A DNA stretch of 64,000 bases, taken from NCBI GenBank assembly GCA_016743945.1, contig JADGFI010000005.1, forward strand, positions 124,001 to 188,000. The letters are read 5' to 3'. Both the position numbers and the translations under genes were made by a program. The first letter of the stretch is position 1, and each line of letters begins with the position of its first letter. Below are positions 34,989 through 43,988 of the stretch, piece after piece. The notes under the pieces are model-generated. The model saw nothing but the letters and a program-made list of their open reading frames with translations. It did not search any database and was not told the origin of the DNA. Origin of the DNA: Desulfobacteraceae bacterium (GTDB lineage: Bacteria; Desulfobacterota; Desulfobacteria; Desulfobacterales; Desulfobacteraceae).

Positions 34989-37145
34989 ATGAGTGAAAAA
35001 AAAATACTGAAATCCGATCTGGGGCTTTATCCCAAATTATTGATACTGATGCTGATCGCAAGTCTTGCCTCCCTGAGTCTGCTTTTTTTTTCCATTTATT
35101 CGGAAATTACCCATCGAATTCAGCAGGATGCCCAAATTCTAATGACACAAACCACCCATTCTCTGTTGAATCATATGGATGAATGGCTGGATAAAAATGT
35201 CCGGGCATTGAAAACCGCATCAAAACAATCCGCCATAACCGCCATGGGGGCTTCGGGACAAACACAGATATTGCAGGGGTTAAGGACGGAATATCCCTGG
35301 ATTTATCTGGTCTTTACCCTGGATAAACAGGGAATGAACCTGGCCAGGAGCGACAACGCTGCCTTAAAAGATTATTCTGACAGACGCTATTTCTCAGATC
35401 TAAAACAAGGAAAAATCCTTGCCTGGCAGACCCTCATGGGAAAAACCTCCCAAAAACCCGCCCTTGTCCTGGCAGTTCCCATCGTTCAAAATGGAAAATT
35501 TGCAGGGGTGCTTGCCGCTGCCATGACCATTGATGCCATTTCCAATTCCGTTGCCACCTGGCGGAGTGGAAACACGGGGTTTGCATTTCTTCTGGATGAA
35601 AAAAATAAAATTCTTGCCCACCCGGAAAAAAAATATGTGCAGGAAGAAAAGAATTTGGGATCCCACCCCATTCTTCAACTGAGTAAAAACGGATCCCCGG
35701 GGTTTCAGGAATTTACAGACAAAAGCCACCGCCAAAAAATAGGCTTTCTTGAAAAGAACCAACTGGGCTGGCGCTTGATTCTGGAGCAGGAAAAGAACGA
35801 GGCTTATAAGGAACTGTATAAATTTCAGAAATTCATGTACCTGGTATTTGCCTCTGTGGTTCTCACGGTTTTTATTATTGCCTGGCTGTTTGCAAAATTT
35901 TCTGTTTCTCCCATCCTTAAGATGACCCATGCTGCCCAACAAAGACAAAAAGACCTTGAAATCAGACTTCAAAAGGTGAGAAAAATGGAAGCCATTGGCA
36001 CCTTTGCCGGCGGGATTGCCCATGATTTTAACAATATTCTCGGGGCCATCACCACCTGTAGTGAAATGGCCATTGAAGATGTTGAAGAGGATAACCCGGC
36101 CCATGAAGATCTCAAACATATTCTGAAAGCGGCCATACGGGGAAAAAAACTGGTCAAGCAGATCCTTGAATACAGCAGAAGCCGAAATACAAAACGAGAA
36201 CCGGTGAAGCTTCACAGAATCATACTCGAATGCCTGGACTTGTTTAAATCCTTTAAGCCGGCCGGGATCCAGATAAAACTTTCCATTGCATCAAAGCTTG
36301 ATTTTATCCCGGCAGATCCCACCCAGATTCACCAGGTGATCATGAATCTAATATTAAATGCCGAAAATGCCATGAGCGGCCAGGACGGTGTGCTTACCAT
36401 TTCCCTCAAACGGGTGGATTCAACATTTGATGATGTTCCGGCAATCAGGGCTCTTGCAAAGGGCGCTTACCTTTGTCTTTCGATTTGTGATACTGGATGC
36501 GGGATGGAAGATCACGTACTTGAAAGAATGTTTGATCCCTTTTATACCACCCATATGAACACCGGGGGAACAGGGTTGGGACTCGCCATGAGCGATGTGA
36601 TCATAAAACGGCACAAGGGATTGATCTCGGCTGAAAGTGAACTTGCAAAGGGGAGCTGCTTCCATGTTTTTTTCCCCTGCATGGAAGATGCCGATCTGTT
36701 GGAAGAAGCAGACAAGATTGCCCCCTTTGTGCAAAAAGGAAATGAAACTATCCTTTTTGTGGATGACGATGAAAGCATGATTTATTCAGGTGTGAAAATG
36801 CTCCGTCGGCTGGGATACCAGGTGGAATCCAGCACCAAAGCCGAGGAAGCGCTGGTGCTTTTTAAGCGAGATCCCGAAAGGTTTGACCTTGTTATCACAG
36901 ACAGGATAATGCCCGGTAAAACAGGGGTTGCCCTTGCCCATGATATCCGTGGGATATCAAAGGAGGTTCCCATTATTATGTGCAGCGGTTTCTTTAATAA
37001 AAAAGATGATACCTATCTGGACTATGAATACGACCTGGAGGGTCTGATTGATGAAACAGTTTCAAAACCCTTTGAGATAAAACCCATGAGCGTGGTGATT
37101 AGAAACGTCCTGGATGCCAAAAAAAAGACAGAAAAAAACGTTTAA
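34989..37145 (+). CDS. Membrane-bound Cache-domain hybrid histidine kinase
   Basis: This 718-residue sensor has transmembrane helices at about 15-37 and 283-305 flanking a periplasmic double-Cache domain (about 40-280, with IYLVFTLDKQGMNLARS and the module end FAGVLAAAMTID). A short linker leads to His345 (GTFAGGIAHDFNNIL), an ATPase domain (NLILNAENAM, DTGCGM, GTGLGLAMSD) and a receiver (FVDDDESM; phosphoacceptor in VITDRIMPGKTG). Cache domains usually bind small extracellular nutrients such as carboxylates or amino acids. The downstream sigma-54 response regulator starts 19 bp after it and is surely its partner. The nearby transporter may be a target. Confidence 0.93.
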   Translation: MSEKKILKSDLGLYPKLLILMLIASLASLSLLFFSIYSEITHRIQQDAQILMTQTTHSLLNHMDEWLDKNVRALKTASKQSAITAMGASGQTQILQGLRTEYPWIYLVFTLDKQGMNLARSDNAALKDYSDRRYFSDLKQGKILAWQTLMGKTSQKPALVLAVPIVQNGKFAGVLAAAMTIDAISNSVATWRSGNTGFAFLLDEKNKILAHPEKKYVQEEKNLGSHPILQLSKNGSPGFQEFTDKSHRQKIGFLEKNQLGWRLILEQEKNEAYKELYKFQKFMYLVFASVVLTVFIIAWLFAKFSVSPILKMTHAAQQRQKDLEIRLQKVRKMEAIGTFAGGIAHDFNNILGAITTCSEMAIEDVEEDNPAHEDLKHILKAAIRGKKLVKQILEYSRSRNTKREPVKLHRIILECLDLFKSFKPAGIQIKLSIASKLDFIPADPTQIHQVIMNLILNAENAMSGQDGVLTISLKRVDSTFDDVPAIRALAKGAYLCLSICDTGCGMEDHVLERMFDPFYTTHMNTGGTGLGLAMSDVIIKRHKGLISAESELAKGSCFHVFFPCMEDADLLEEADKIAPFVQKGNETILFVDDDESMIYSGVKMLRRLGYQVESSTKAEEALVLFKRDPERFDLVITDRIMPGKTGVALAHDIRGISKEVPIIMCSGFFNKKDDTYLDYEYDLEGLIDETVSKPFEIKPMSVVIRNVLDAKKKTEKNV

Positions 37146-37163
37146 AAAAATTGGATATAAATC

Positions 37164-38591
37164 ATGTTTAAAATACTGGCAATTGATGATGACGATATTT
37201 TTTGCTATGCCATCAAACGGGTTGTAAATCGTTTGGGGCATGACTTTTTTGAGGCGCCCACCATTGTACAGGCCTTGAAAATTGTTTCTGAAATTGAATT
37301 TGACCTTATTTTACTGGATGTGGGACTGCCCGATGGCAATGGCCTTGATATCCTTCCTGTTTTAAAAGAAAGTACTGGCTCTCCCGAGGTGATTATTATC
37401 ACCGGGGCAGGGGATGCAAAGGGGGCGGAACTTGCCATTCTGAACGGCGCCTGGGACTATGTTGAAAAAACAGATTCCACCCAAAAAATATCTCTGACCA
37501 TCACCCGGGTGCTTCAATACCGGGCTGAGCAAAAAAAAAGTCTGGATACCGCCCGGATTAAATATTTGAAGCGCGAATCCATCATCGGCAACAGCCTGAA
37601 AATGAAACGATCCCTGGATCTTGTGGCAAAGGCGGCTGCCTGTGATGCCAACGTGCTGATCACCGGGGAAACCGGCACGGGCAAGGAGTTGTTTGCAGAG
37701 GCCATCCATGTCAACAGTGCTCGAAAGTCCCATGATCTTGTGACAATTGACTGTGCCGCTCTTCCGGAAAATCTGGCGGAAAATTTGCTTTTCGGCCATA
37801 AAAAAGGGGTGTATACCGGTGCCGATGACAATCGTTCCGGTCTGATTAAAATGGCCGATGCCAGCAGCCTTTTTCTGGATGAAATTGCAGAATTATCCCC
37901 GGCCCTGCAGAAGATTTTTTTAAGGGTGTTGCAGGAGAGAAAATTTCGGCCCCTGGGCGGGGGAAAAGAAATAACGAGTGATTTCAGGCTCATTGCCGCC
38001 ACAAACAGAAATCTGGACGAAATGGCAGAGAAGGGCAGTTTTCGAAAAGACCTTTTGTTCCGGATCCGTTCCTTGCACATTGAACTGCCAAGGCTTTGTG
38101 AACGCGAGGGGGATATTAAAGATCTGGCTCGATATTATCTGGACTTTTTTTGTGACAAACAAATGCTGGACAGCAAGGGGGTTTCCTCTGATTTCTTTGA
38201 TGTGCTGACCGGGTATTCCTGGCCCGGCAATGTCCGGGAACTTTCCAATACAATGGAACATGTCGTTGTTGCCGCCTTAAATGAGCCCACTGTTTTTCCA
38301 AATCATCTACCCAAACCGCTGCGGCTCCATGTGGTGAAATCAAATTTGCTGGGATCAAGTCAAACAAAAGGTCACACGAAAGGGATGCCCTGGGAATATT
38401 CAAGGGACAAAATGCCGCCGCTTTCCGATTTCAGAGAGGAGGTGACCCTGGCGTGTGAGCGACAATATCTTGTGGATTTGATGAACCAGGTCTCTTCGCT
38501 GAAAGAAGCCTGCGGGATTTCGGGGTTATCCCGGTCCAGGCTTTACGCCATCCTCAAAACCCATGGGGTGTCAACCGGAAAGAAGGGTTAA
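37164..38591 (+). CDS. Sigma-54-dependent response regulator (NtrC family)
   Basis: This 475-residue regulator has a receiver domain (phosphoacceptor Asp52 in ILLDVGLPDGNG), then a AAA+ domain: Walker A GETGTGK (168-174), the sigma-54 contact loop reading GVYTGA (215-220) instead of GAFTGA, and Walker B LFLDEIAEL. A C-terminal Fis-type helix-turn-helix (LKEACGISGLSRSRLYAIL) completes it. It activates sigma-54 promoters when phosphorylated by the kinase encoded just upstream. The two-residue change in the contact loop keeps an aromatic residue and is probably tolerated. A compact terminator follows. Confidence 0.92.
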   Translation: MFKILAIDDDDIFCYAIKRVVNRLGHDFFEAPTIVQALKIVSEIEFDLILLDVGLPDGNGLDILPVLKESTGSPEVIIITGAGDAKGAELAILNGAWDYVEKTDSTQKISLTITRVLQYRAEQKKSLDTARIKYLKRESIIGNSLKMKRSLDLVAKAAACDANVLITGETGTGKELFAEAIHVNSARKSHDLVTIDCAALPENLAENLLFGHKKGVYTGADDNRSGLIKMADASSLFLDEIAELSPALQKIFLRVLQERKFRPLGGGKEITSDFRLIAATNRNLDEMAEKGSFRKDLLFRIRSLHIELPRLCEREGDIKDLARYYLDFFCDKQMLDSKGVSSDFFDVLTGYSWPGNVRELSNTMEHVVVAALNEPTVFPNHLPKPLRLHVVKSNLLGSSQTKGHTKGMPWEYSRDKMPPLSDFREEVTLACERQYLVDLMNQVSSLKEACGISGLSRSRLYAILKTHGVSTGKKG

Positions 38592-38610
38592 CCCAGCGGG
38601 TTTTGTATGG

Positions 38611-38657
38611 GAAAAAGGTCGCCCCGGGACGGGGCGTGTCCAGGGGCTCCCTTTTTC
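38611..38657. terminator. Compound hairpin between the sigma-54 regulator and the DASS transporter
   Basis: An outer stem GAAAAAGG (38611-38618) pairs with CCTTTTTC (38650-38657), and an inner stem CGCCCC (38620-38625) pairs with GGGGCG (38631-38636). It sits between convergent genes. A small AACCC/GGGTT hairpin with TTTT (38590-38604) precedes it. Confidence 0.65.
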
Positions 38658-38676
38658 TCAGGACCGGCGTAAATAG

Positions 38677-40218
38677 TTATCCTTTGGCAAGCAGGGCCCA
38701 GTCAGGAATCACGGTGGGATCAATTGAGAAAACAAAAGTTCCAAGGACCAGAAAAATCCCTGTGATCATAACAACCCCGATAATATTGATATAAATTCCG
38801 GCCTTTACCATTTCAAAGATTTTGATCCGGCCGCTGCCGAAAATAATGGCGTTGGGGGGGGTTGCCACGGGCATCATAAAAGCACAGGATGCCGAAAGGG
38901 TTGCCGGTATCAACAGCATGAGGGGATTGGTTTTTATGGCCACGGCAATGGAGGACAGGATGGGCAGAATCATCTGGGTGGTGGCGGTATTGGAGGTGAG
39001 TTCCGTCAAAAAGGTCAGGGTGGTGCAGATACCGGAAATCATGAAAATATTGTTGGTCCCTTCCAGCATTCCCAATTTTGATCCGATGAACGCAGATAAC
39101 CCCGAGGCCTGAAATCCTTTTGCCAGGGCAAAACCGCCTCCAAACAGCAGGATAATATCCCAGGGCAGTTTTGAAAAAACCGTTCCATCCAGTATGGTGG
39201 CGGTGTCGGCATCCTTACTTTTTGTGGGAAGAAAAAATAAAATCAGGGCCATGGCCATGGCCACGGTGCCATCGTCAATTAGTCTTGGAAAAGGAATCAG
39301 TTCGGCCCAGCCCGGTATCACCATGAACCCCAGGTTCAAATTTTTTCTGAAAATCCAGAGCACTGCAGTGGCAAAAAAGACAACCAGGACCCGTTTTTCT
39401 TCCGGGGATAGGTGCCCCAGATCTTTGTATTCCTGGTCCACAATGGAATGATCCACGGTTATATGGGCAGGTATTTTGAAAAAGACCTTGGTGAGCAGAA
39501 ACCAGATGATAAGCATCATCACGATGGTCAGGGGAAGGGCCATCATCATCCACATCCCAAATGAAATAGACGCTGCCGTGGGAAAGGTCTGTTCAAAGAC
39601 CCGGACAAGCACCAGGTTGGGAGGGGTTCCCACCAGGGTGGCTGCCCCGCCCATGGAGGCGGCATAGGCAATTCCCAACAGCAGGCAGAGGGAAAAACTA
39701 TGGGTGTCTCGTTCATTAAACTGTTCTTCCATTTTCAGGATAATGGACATCCCGATGGGCAACATCATCACGGCTGTGGCGGTATTGGATATCCACATGG
39801 ATAAAAAAGCCGAAGCTGTCATGAACCCGAATACCAGCCGGGAGGGTCCGCCGCCAATGGTCTTTACCGTAAACAGGGCAATCCGTTTGTGCAGGTTCCA
39901 GCGTTCCATGGCCAGGGCAATGAGAAACCCACCCATGAACAAAAAGATGGTGGAGTTAAAATAGACACTGGCTGCAGCCTTGCCCTTCATGATTCCCAAG
40001 AGGGGGAAAAGGACAATGGGAATCAGGGAGGTGGCGGCCAGGGGGATGGCTTCGGTTACCCACATGATTGCCATGAGAGCCGCCACCGCCGCCATCCGGA
40101 TAACCATGGGATTGGCCGGATCCAAATCCAGCATCAGAACAATGAAAAACAGAACAGGTCCCAGAAAAAGTCCTGTTTTTTGCAAGGTGGTTCTTTTATT
40201 CATCTCAATGGACGTCAT
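38677..40218 (-). CDS. DASS-family (SLC13) sodium:dicarboxylate/sulfate symporter
   Basis: This 513-residue inner-membrane transporter has about 12 hydrophobic segments and a DASS layout. The substrate/ion hairpin motif SNTATAVMM (around SMWISNTATAVMMLPIG) is present, and the symmetric second motif reads TSNTATTQMILPI. Such SNT motifs coordinate sodium and the carboxylate. The C-terminal MPVATPPNAIIFGSG is also typical. Succinate, fumarate, malate or sulfate are family substrates; which applies here is not visible. It is convergent with the Cache kinase and its sigma-54 regulator, which could sense the same compound. Confidence 0.92.
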   Translation of the reverse strand: MTSIEMNKRTTLQKTGLFLGPVLFFIVLMLDLDPANPMVIRMAAVAALMAIMWVTEAIPLAATSLIPIVLFPLLGIMKGKAAASVYFNSTIFLFMGGFLIALAMERWNLHKRIALFTVKTIGGGPSRLVFGFMTASAFLSMWISNTATAVMMLPIGMSIILKMEEQFNERDTHSFSLCLLLGIAYAASMGGAATLVGTPPNLVLVRVFEQTFPTAASISFGMWMMMALPLTIVMMLIIWFLLTKVFFKIPAHITVDHSIVDQEYKDLGHLSPEEKRVLVVFFATAVLWIFRKNLNLGFMVIPGWAELIPFPRLIDDGTVAMAMALILFFLPTKSKDADTATILDGTVFSKLPWDIILLFGGGFALAKGFQASGLSAFIGSKLGMLEGTNNIFMISGICTTLTFLTELTSNTATTQMILPILSSIAVAIKTNPLMLLIPATLSASCAFMMPVATPPNAIIFGSGRIKIFEMVKAGIYINIIGVVMITGIFLVLGTFVFSIDPTVIPDWALLAKG

Positions 40219-40530
40219 GTAAACTCCCTTTTTTTATCATTGGTTTTTACTTTTTCATTGGGATAAAAAGCAATGAGCGTGCCATAATCGAAGAAGAAAA
40301 AAAGAAGTCTTTAATAACAGGTAGATACAAAAAAAAAGGTGTTGGGCGAGGGTTAAACAACCCCATAAAAATCCTGTCGAGCAGGATTTGTTCCTGCTTA
40401 ACAGGATTTTTTGGAGCTGTCAGGCAGGAGGATCTTTCTCTTTGGGCTTGGGGATATTGTGATTGCGTTTGTAAAAAAATTAGTCTAATTATTATCTCTT
40501 TATATTTAACGCGAATCGCACGGTTGAAAC
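40219..40530. other. Divergent intergenic region with two hairpins
   Basis: The 312 bp between the DASS transporter and the permease fusion hold no gene. A two-part hairpin spans 40367-40411: outer arms AAAAATCCTGT and ACAGGATTTTT, a two-base mismatch, inner arms AGCAGGA and TCCTGCT, loop TTTGT. A T-run follows on the plus strand. A smaller GGGTT/AACCC hairpin lies just before it (40350-40363). No gene ends here, so on either strand the hairpin would sit in a 5' leader. Confidence 0.6.
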
Positions 40531-42255
40531 ATGACAAGTATTCTTGAAAAACCAGATCAAATTCTTTATGCAGAAAATGAACGGCCCTCCATTGGCACGA
40601 CAATCCTTTTGGCAGTGACCCATGTGGCCCTTATCTTTGATGCGGTTGTATTTATTCCCAACGTTCTGGGAAAAATTACCAATGCCACACCTGAACAGAT
40701 CCGGTTTTCCTGTTTTGTCACCATTTTGGTCAGCGCCCTGTGCACCCTGATCCAGGTGGTTAAATTCGGCCGACTGGGAACGGGATTTATTCTGTTCATG
40801 GGGTCCTACAGTGCATTTTTGTCCTGTTCCCTTGATGCGGCAAAAATGGGGGGGCTGGCATTGGTGGCAACCATGACGGTTTTATCCGTGCCGGTTGTAT
40901 GGCTGTTCTCGTATTTTTTTAAATATTTTCGGCATATTGTAACACCTGCCGTGGGCGGGGTTGTGATTGTCCTGGTTGCGGTGAACCTGGTTCCCATCGG
41001 GCTGGATTTGTGGCACGGCGGAGATGTCCAGGGCTTGGGGTTTGGTTCGGTTGAAAATTATATTGTGGGGGTCATTACCATGGGATCCCTTTTGGCCCTG
41101 ATGATTTTTGGTAACCGGACCATCCGGCTGTGGACCCCCCTGATTGGACTTATGGCCGGGTATGTGTCGGCCAGTTTTTTTGGCCTGCTTGACCTCCATC
41201 ATTTCCATGCATCTCGATTGTTTGGTTTTCCCAGCCTGGCCTGGCCAGGGCTTGCATTGGATTTAAAACTTGAATATTTGCCTTTGTTTGTCGCATTTGG
41301 CATGGCAACCCTGGCCGGCAGTATAGAAGGAACCGGTAATATCATGCTGGTGCAGACCGTCTCCAGGCGTGATAAAAAAATATTCTATGACCTTATTCAA
41401 TCCGGGCTTTATTGCGACGGGCTTGGCAAACTTTTATCCGGTCTGGGAGGCGGAGCACCTATCTCAACCTATTGTGATAATATCCCCCTGATTGAGATGA
41501 CCGGTGTGGCCTCAAGGGCAGTGGGGGTTTGCGGTGCCATTTTCCTTGGGGCGCTGGCCTTTATCCCAAAGGCAGGAGCGATTATCCTGGATATGCCTCC
41601 ACCAGTGGTTGGGGGGATGCTCATTGCCATTGCCGCCATGTTGCTTTATTCCGGCATCGGTTTGGTCATAAAATCAGGACTCAACAATCAGACCGGTTTG
41701 ATGATGGGTGTATCCATTACCGTGGGAATGATTGCCCAATCTGAGATGTTTTTTCCTGAACTGATGCCGCTTTCCCTGGCGCCTCTTTTAAAAAACGGCG
41801 TGACCATGGGAGGGTTTACCGCCTTTACCCTAAGCGCCCTTATTCGTCTGGCACCCAGACAAAAGGCATCCTTTTCCATTGATGCGATACCCCTTGCATT
41901 GCCGGATCTTATGAAGGCATTGAGCCGTGCCGGTGTCCAGCTCAAGTTGACTGAATCGGAAATCAAACGAATGGAGCTGGCCTGCGAAGAGACATTTATG
42001 TATTTGATTTCCGGCCTTGAGGAAAAGGGCCACACCGTGCTGTTTAAAATTGTCAGAAGTGAACATGGCCTGTTTACCGAAGCGATTATCGGCAGATCTG
42101 TATCCGATGTTGTTAACCTGGTTTTGCCGAAGAATCTGATGACAGCCAGTGAAGAAACCCTCCAGAATCTGGGGATATTCCTGCTGTCTAAGATTGTCCG
42201 TGACATCCGCCATATCCAGATTTCAGGTGTGAGTTATATTTCTTTTATTGCATAG
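40531..42255 (+). CDS. NCS2-type purine/pyrimidine permease fused to a RsbW-like ATPase domain
   Basis: This 574-residue protein has a membrane part (about 1-438) belonging to the xanthine/uracil permease family (NCS2). The signature region reads GGGAPISTYCDNIPLIEMTGVASR, the local equivalent of the PNTTYSENIG...T.VASR motif. After the last helix a cytoplasmic tail of about 136 residues (439-574) resembles anti-sigma-factor-type HATPase domains: ESEIKRMELACEETFMYLI, like the N-box helix, and a C-terminal LGIFLLSKIVRDIRH...GVSYISF, like the end of RsbW-type kinases. The G1 glycine box is not clear, so the domain may bind a partner without ATPase or kinase activity. Substrate is a nucleobase by family; the fusion suggests regulated uptake or sensing. 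Confidence 0.8.
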   Translation: MTSILEKPDQILYAENERPSIGTTILLAVTHVALIFDAVVFIPNVLGKITNATPEQIRFSCFVTILVSALCTLIQVVKFGRLGTGFILFMGSYSAFLSCSLDAAKMGGLALVATMTVLSVPVVWLFSYFFKYFRHIVTPAVGGVVIVLVAVNLVPIGLDLWHGGDVQGLGFGSVENYIVGVITMGSLLALMIFGNRTIRLWTPLIGLMAGYVSASFFGLLDLHHFHASRLFGFPSLAWPGLALDLKLEYLPLFVAFGMATLAGSIEGTGNIMLVQTVSRRDKKIFYDLIQSGLYCDGLGKLLSGLGGGAPISTYCDNIPLIEMTGVASRAVGVCGAIFLGALAFIPKAGAIILDMPPPVVGGMLIAIAAMLLYSGIGLVIKSGLNNQTGLMMGVSITVGMIAQSEMFFPELMPLSLAPLLKNGVTMGGFTAFTLSALIRLAPRQKASFSIDAIPLALPDLMKALSRAGVQLKLTESEIKRMELACEETFMYLISGLEEKGHTVLFKIVRSEHGLFTEAIIGRSVSDVVNLVLPKNLMTASEETLQNLGIFLLSKIVRDIRHIQISGVSYISFIA

Positions 42256-42363
42256 ATGCCCAGGAGGGGATTTGTGTCCTGCTTGAAAAACAAATCCTAG
42301 GAGTGTATTGTACCATGGGAAAATTGTGATGCTGTTCTGTCTTGTAACCAAAGGAAATTCTGA

Positions 42364-43947
42364 ATGAAAATAGCCCTGATTGCCCCGCCTTACCCCTTGG
42401 AAGAGGTTCCGTCTCCGCCCTTGGGATTGACCTATATTGCTGCTGTCTGTGAAGCTGCCGGCGCCCAGGTGACGATCCTTGACTACATTGTTCGGGGATA
42501 TTCTGAAACAAAACTCAAACAAGAGCTGAAAGCCTTTGATCCGGATATTGTGGGCACCAATTCGGTTACCATGAATTTTAAACGGGCCGCCGGTATCCTT
42601 CGCACAGTAAAGCAAACATTCCCACAGATCATCACCCTCATGGGAGGCCCCCATGTTTCCTTTGACGCTGAAAATACCCTGTCCCTTTTTCCGGGAATCG
42701 ATATTATTGTCAAGGGTGAGGGTGAAGCCACGGTTACAGAACTGCTGGCGGTAATTCACACCCCGGAAAAATGGCATACCATTCCGGGAATTGTTTTTAA
42801 AGACCATGGGCAGATTATAACAACGGCCCACCGTCCTTTTATACAGGATCTGGATGCACTGCCCCTGCCGGCCCGGCACCTGCTGCCCATGTCCCGGTAC
42901 CAGGCCCTGGGATATCCTGTCAGCATCATTACCAGCAGGGGATGCCCCAACCATTGCATCTTTTGCCTGGGGCGCCGCATGGTGGGCCAAAAGGTCCGCT
43001 TTCGTTCTGCCGGCCATATTGCCGATGAAATTGAGGAGATCATTTCTCTTGGTATCTCTGTCATCAACATTGCCGATGATCTGTTCACAGCCAGCAAACG
43101 CCGGGTGACGCAGTTGTGCAATGAACTTGTGAAACGAAAATTAAATGTTTCCTGGAGTGCTTTTTCAAGGGTGAATACCATTGACACCCAGACCCTGAAG
43201 CTGATGAAAAGTGCGGGGTGCCATTCGGTTAGTTTCGGTATTGAATCGGGCAACCCCGAGATGCTCAAGCGGGTCAAAAAGGGGATCACCATTGCCCAGG
43301 CCAAAAAAGCGGCCATCGCCTGCCAAGAAGCTGGAATCAGGGGTCATGCCTCTTTTATGGTCGGACTTCCCGGAGAGACCCAAGACACCCTGAAGGATTC
43401 CTTGGAACTGCAAAAAGAACTTGGGATCGAATCGGCCTTTCATTTCTTGTCTCCTTTTCCCGGGACTGCCGTTAGAGAAGATATTGCCGACTATGATCTT
43501 GAAATCCTCACCCATGACTGGGATCAATATAATGCCAACAGGTCCATTGTTAAAACCGCTTCCCTGACCCCTGAACAGATGGATGCATTTATCCATGATG
43601 CCACTGAGCAGAACCGGGCGGATTGGGAAACCCTGAAAGTCAAATATGCCGACAAAACAGCAACCCCCCATGAACAGATGCAGGTGGGGGGCTACTATCG
43701 CATGGAAATGATTTTCAAGCTTTTGACCCAGGACTTCCTTGAGCAGCATTCACTCTTTGAAACTAGCGTAACAGCGTTAGGGACTCTTTCCACACAAATT
43801 GCCGCCATGGCAGGCCTTGAGCTTGATTTTGTTGAAGTCACCCTGAAGGATCTTATCACAAAAGGATACATCCAGATGGAAGTGTCCCAGGGGCGAACCC
43901 GGTTTTTCTGGGCCCATAACAGTCAACTTAAATCTGCCCCGGCCTAA
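42364..43947 (+). CDS. B12-binding-domain radical SAM protein
   Basis: This 527-residue protein has an N-terminal cobalamin-binding-like Rossmann domain (about 1-135; IAPPYPLEEVPSPPLGLTYIAA, VGTNSVTM, MGGPHVSFDAENTL, IIVKGEGE). The radical SAM core follows with the CX3CX2C cluster motif at Cys194, Cys198 and Cys201 (RGCPNHCIFC). The segment VSFGIESGNPEMLKRVKKGIT is typical of the BchE/HpnJ/P-methylase class. A C-terminal winged-helix-like extension (about 430-520) is present. The substrate is unknown; methylations or rearrangements on lipids, pterins or natural products are possible. The gene stands alone after a weak stem-loop. Confidence 0.87.
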   Translation: MKIALIAPPYPLEEVPSPPLGLTYIAAVCEAAGAQVTILDYIVRGYSETKLKQELKAFDPDIVGTNSVTMNFKRAAGILRTVKQTFPQIITLMGGPHVSFDAENTLSLFPGIDIIVKGEGEATVTELLAVIHTPEKWHTIPGIVFKDHGQIITTAHRPFIQDLDALPLPARHLLPMSRYQALGYPVSIITSRGCPNHCIFCLGRRMVGQKVRFRSAGHIADEIEEIISLGISVINIADDLFTASKRRVTQLCNELVKRKLNVSWSAFSRVNTIDTQTLKLMKSAGCHSVSFGIESGNPEMLKRVKKGITIAQAKKAAIACQEAGIRGHASFMVGLPGETQDTLKDSLELQKELGIESAFHFLSPFPGTAVREDIADYDLEILTHDWDQYNANRSIVKTASLTPEQMDAFIHDATEQNRADWETLKVKYADKTATPHEQMQVGGYYRMEMIFKLLTQDFLEQHSLFETSVTALGTLSTQIAAMAGLELDFVEVTLKDLITKGYIQMEVSQGRTRFFWAHNSQLKSAPA

Positions 43948-43966
43948 CTTTTTTTTGCGCCTTGCT

Positions 43967-43988
43967 TGATGCCCGGCATCATTTTTTT
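43967..43988. terminator. Terminator between the radical SAM gene and the AGCS symporter
   Basis: TGATGC (43967-43972) pairs with GCATCA (43976-43981), loop CCG, followed by seven T on the plus strand. It ends the radical SAM transcript; its right arm overlaps the stop codon of the convergent symporter gene. Confidence 0.75.
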
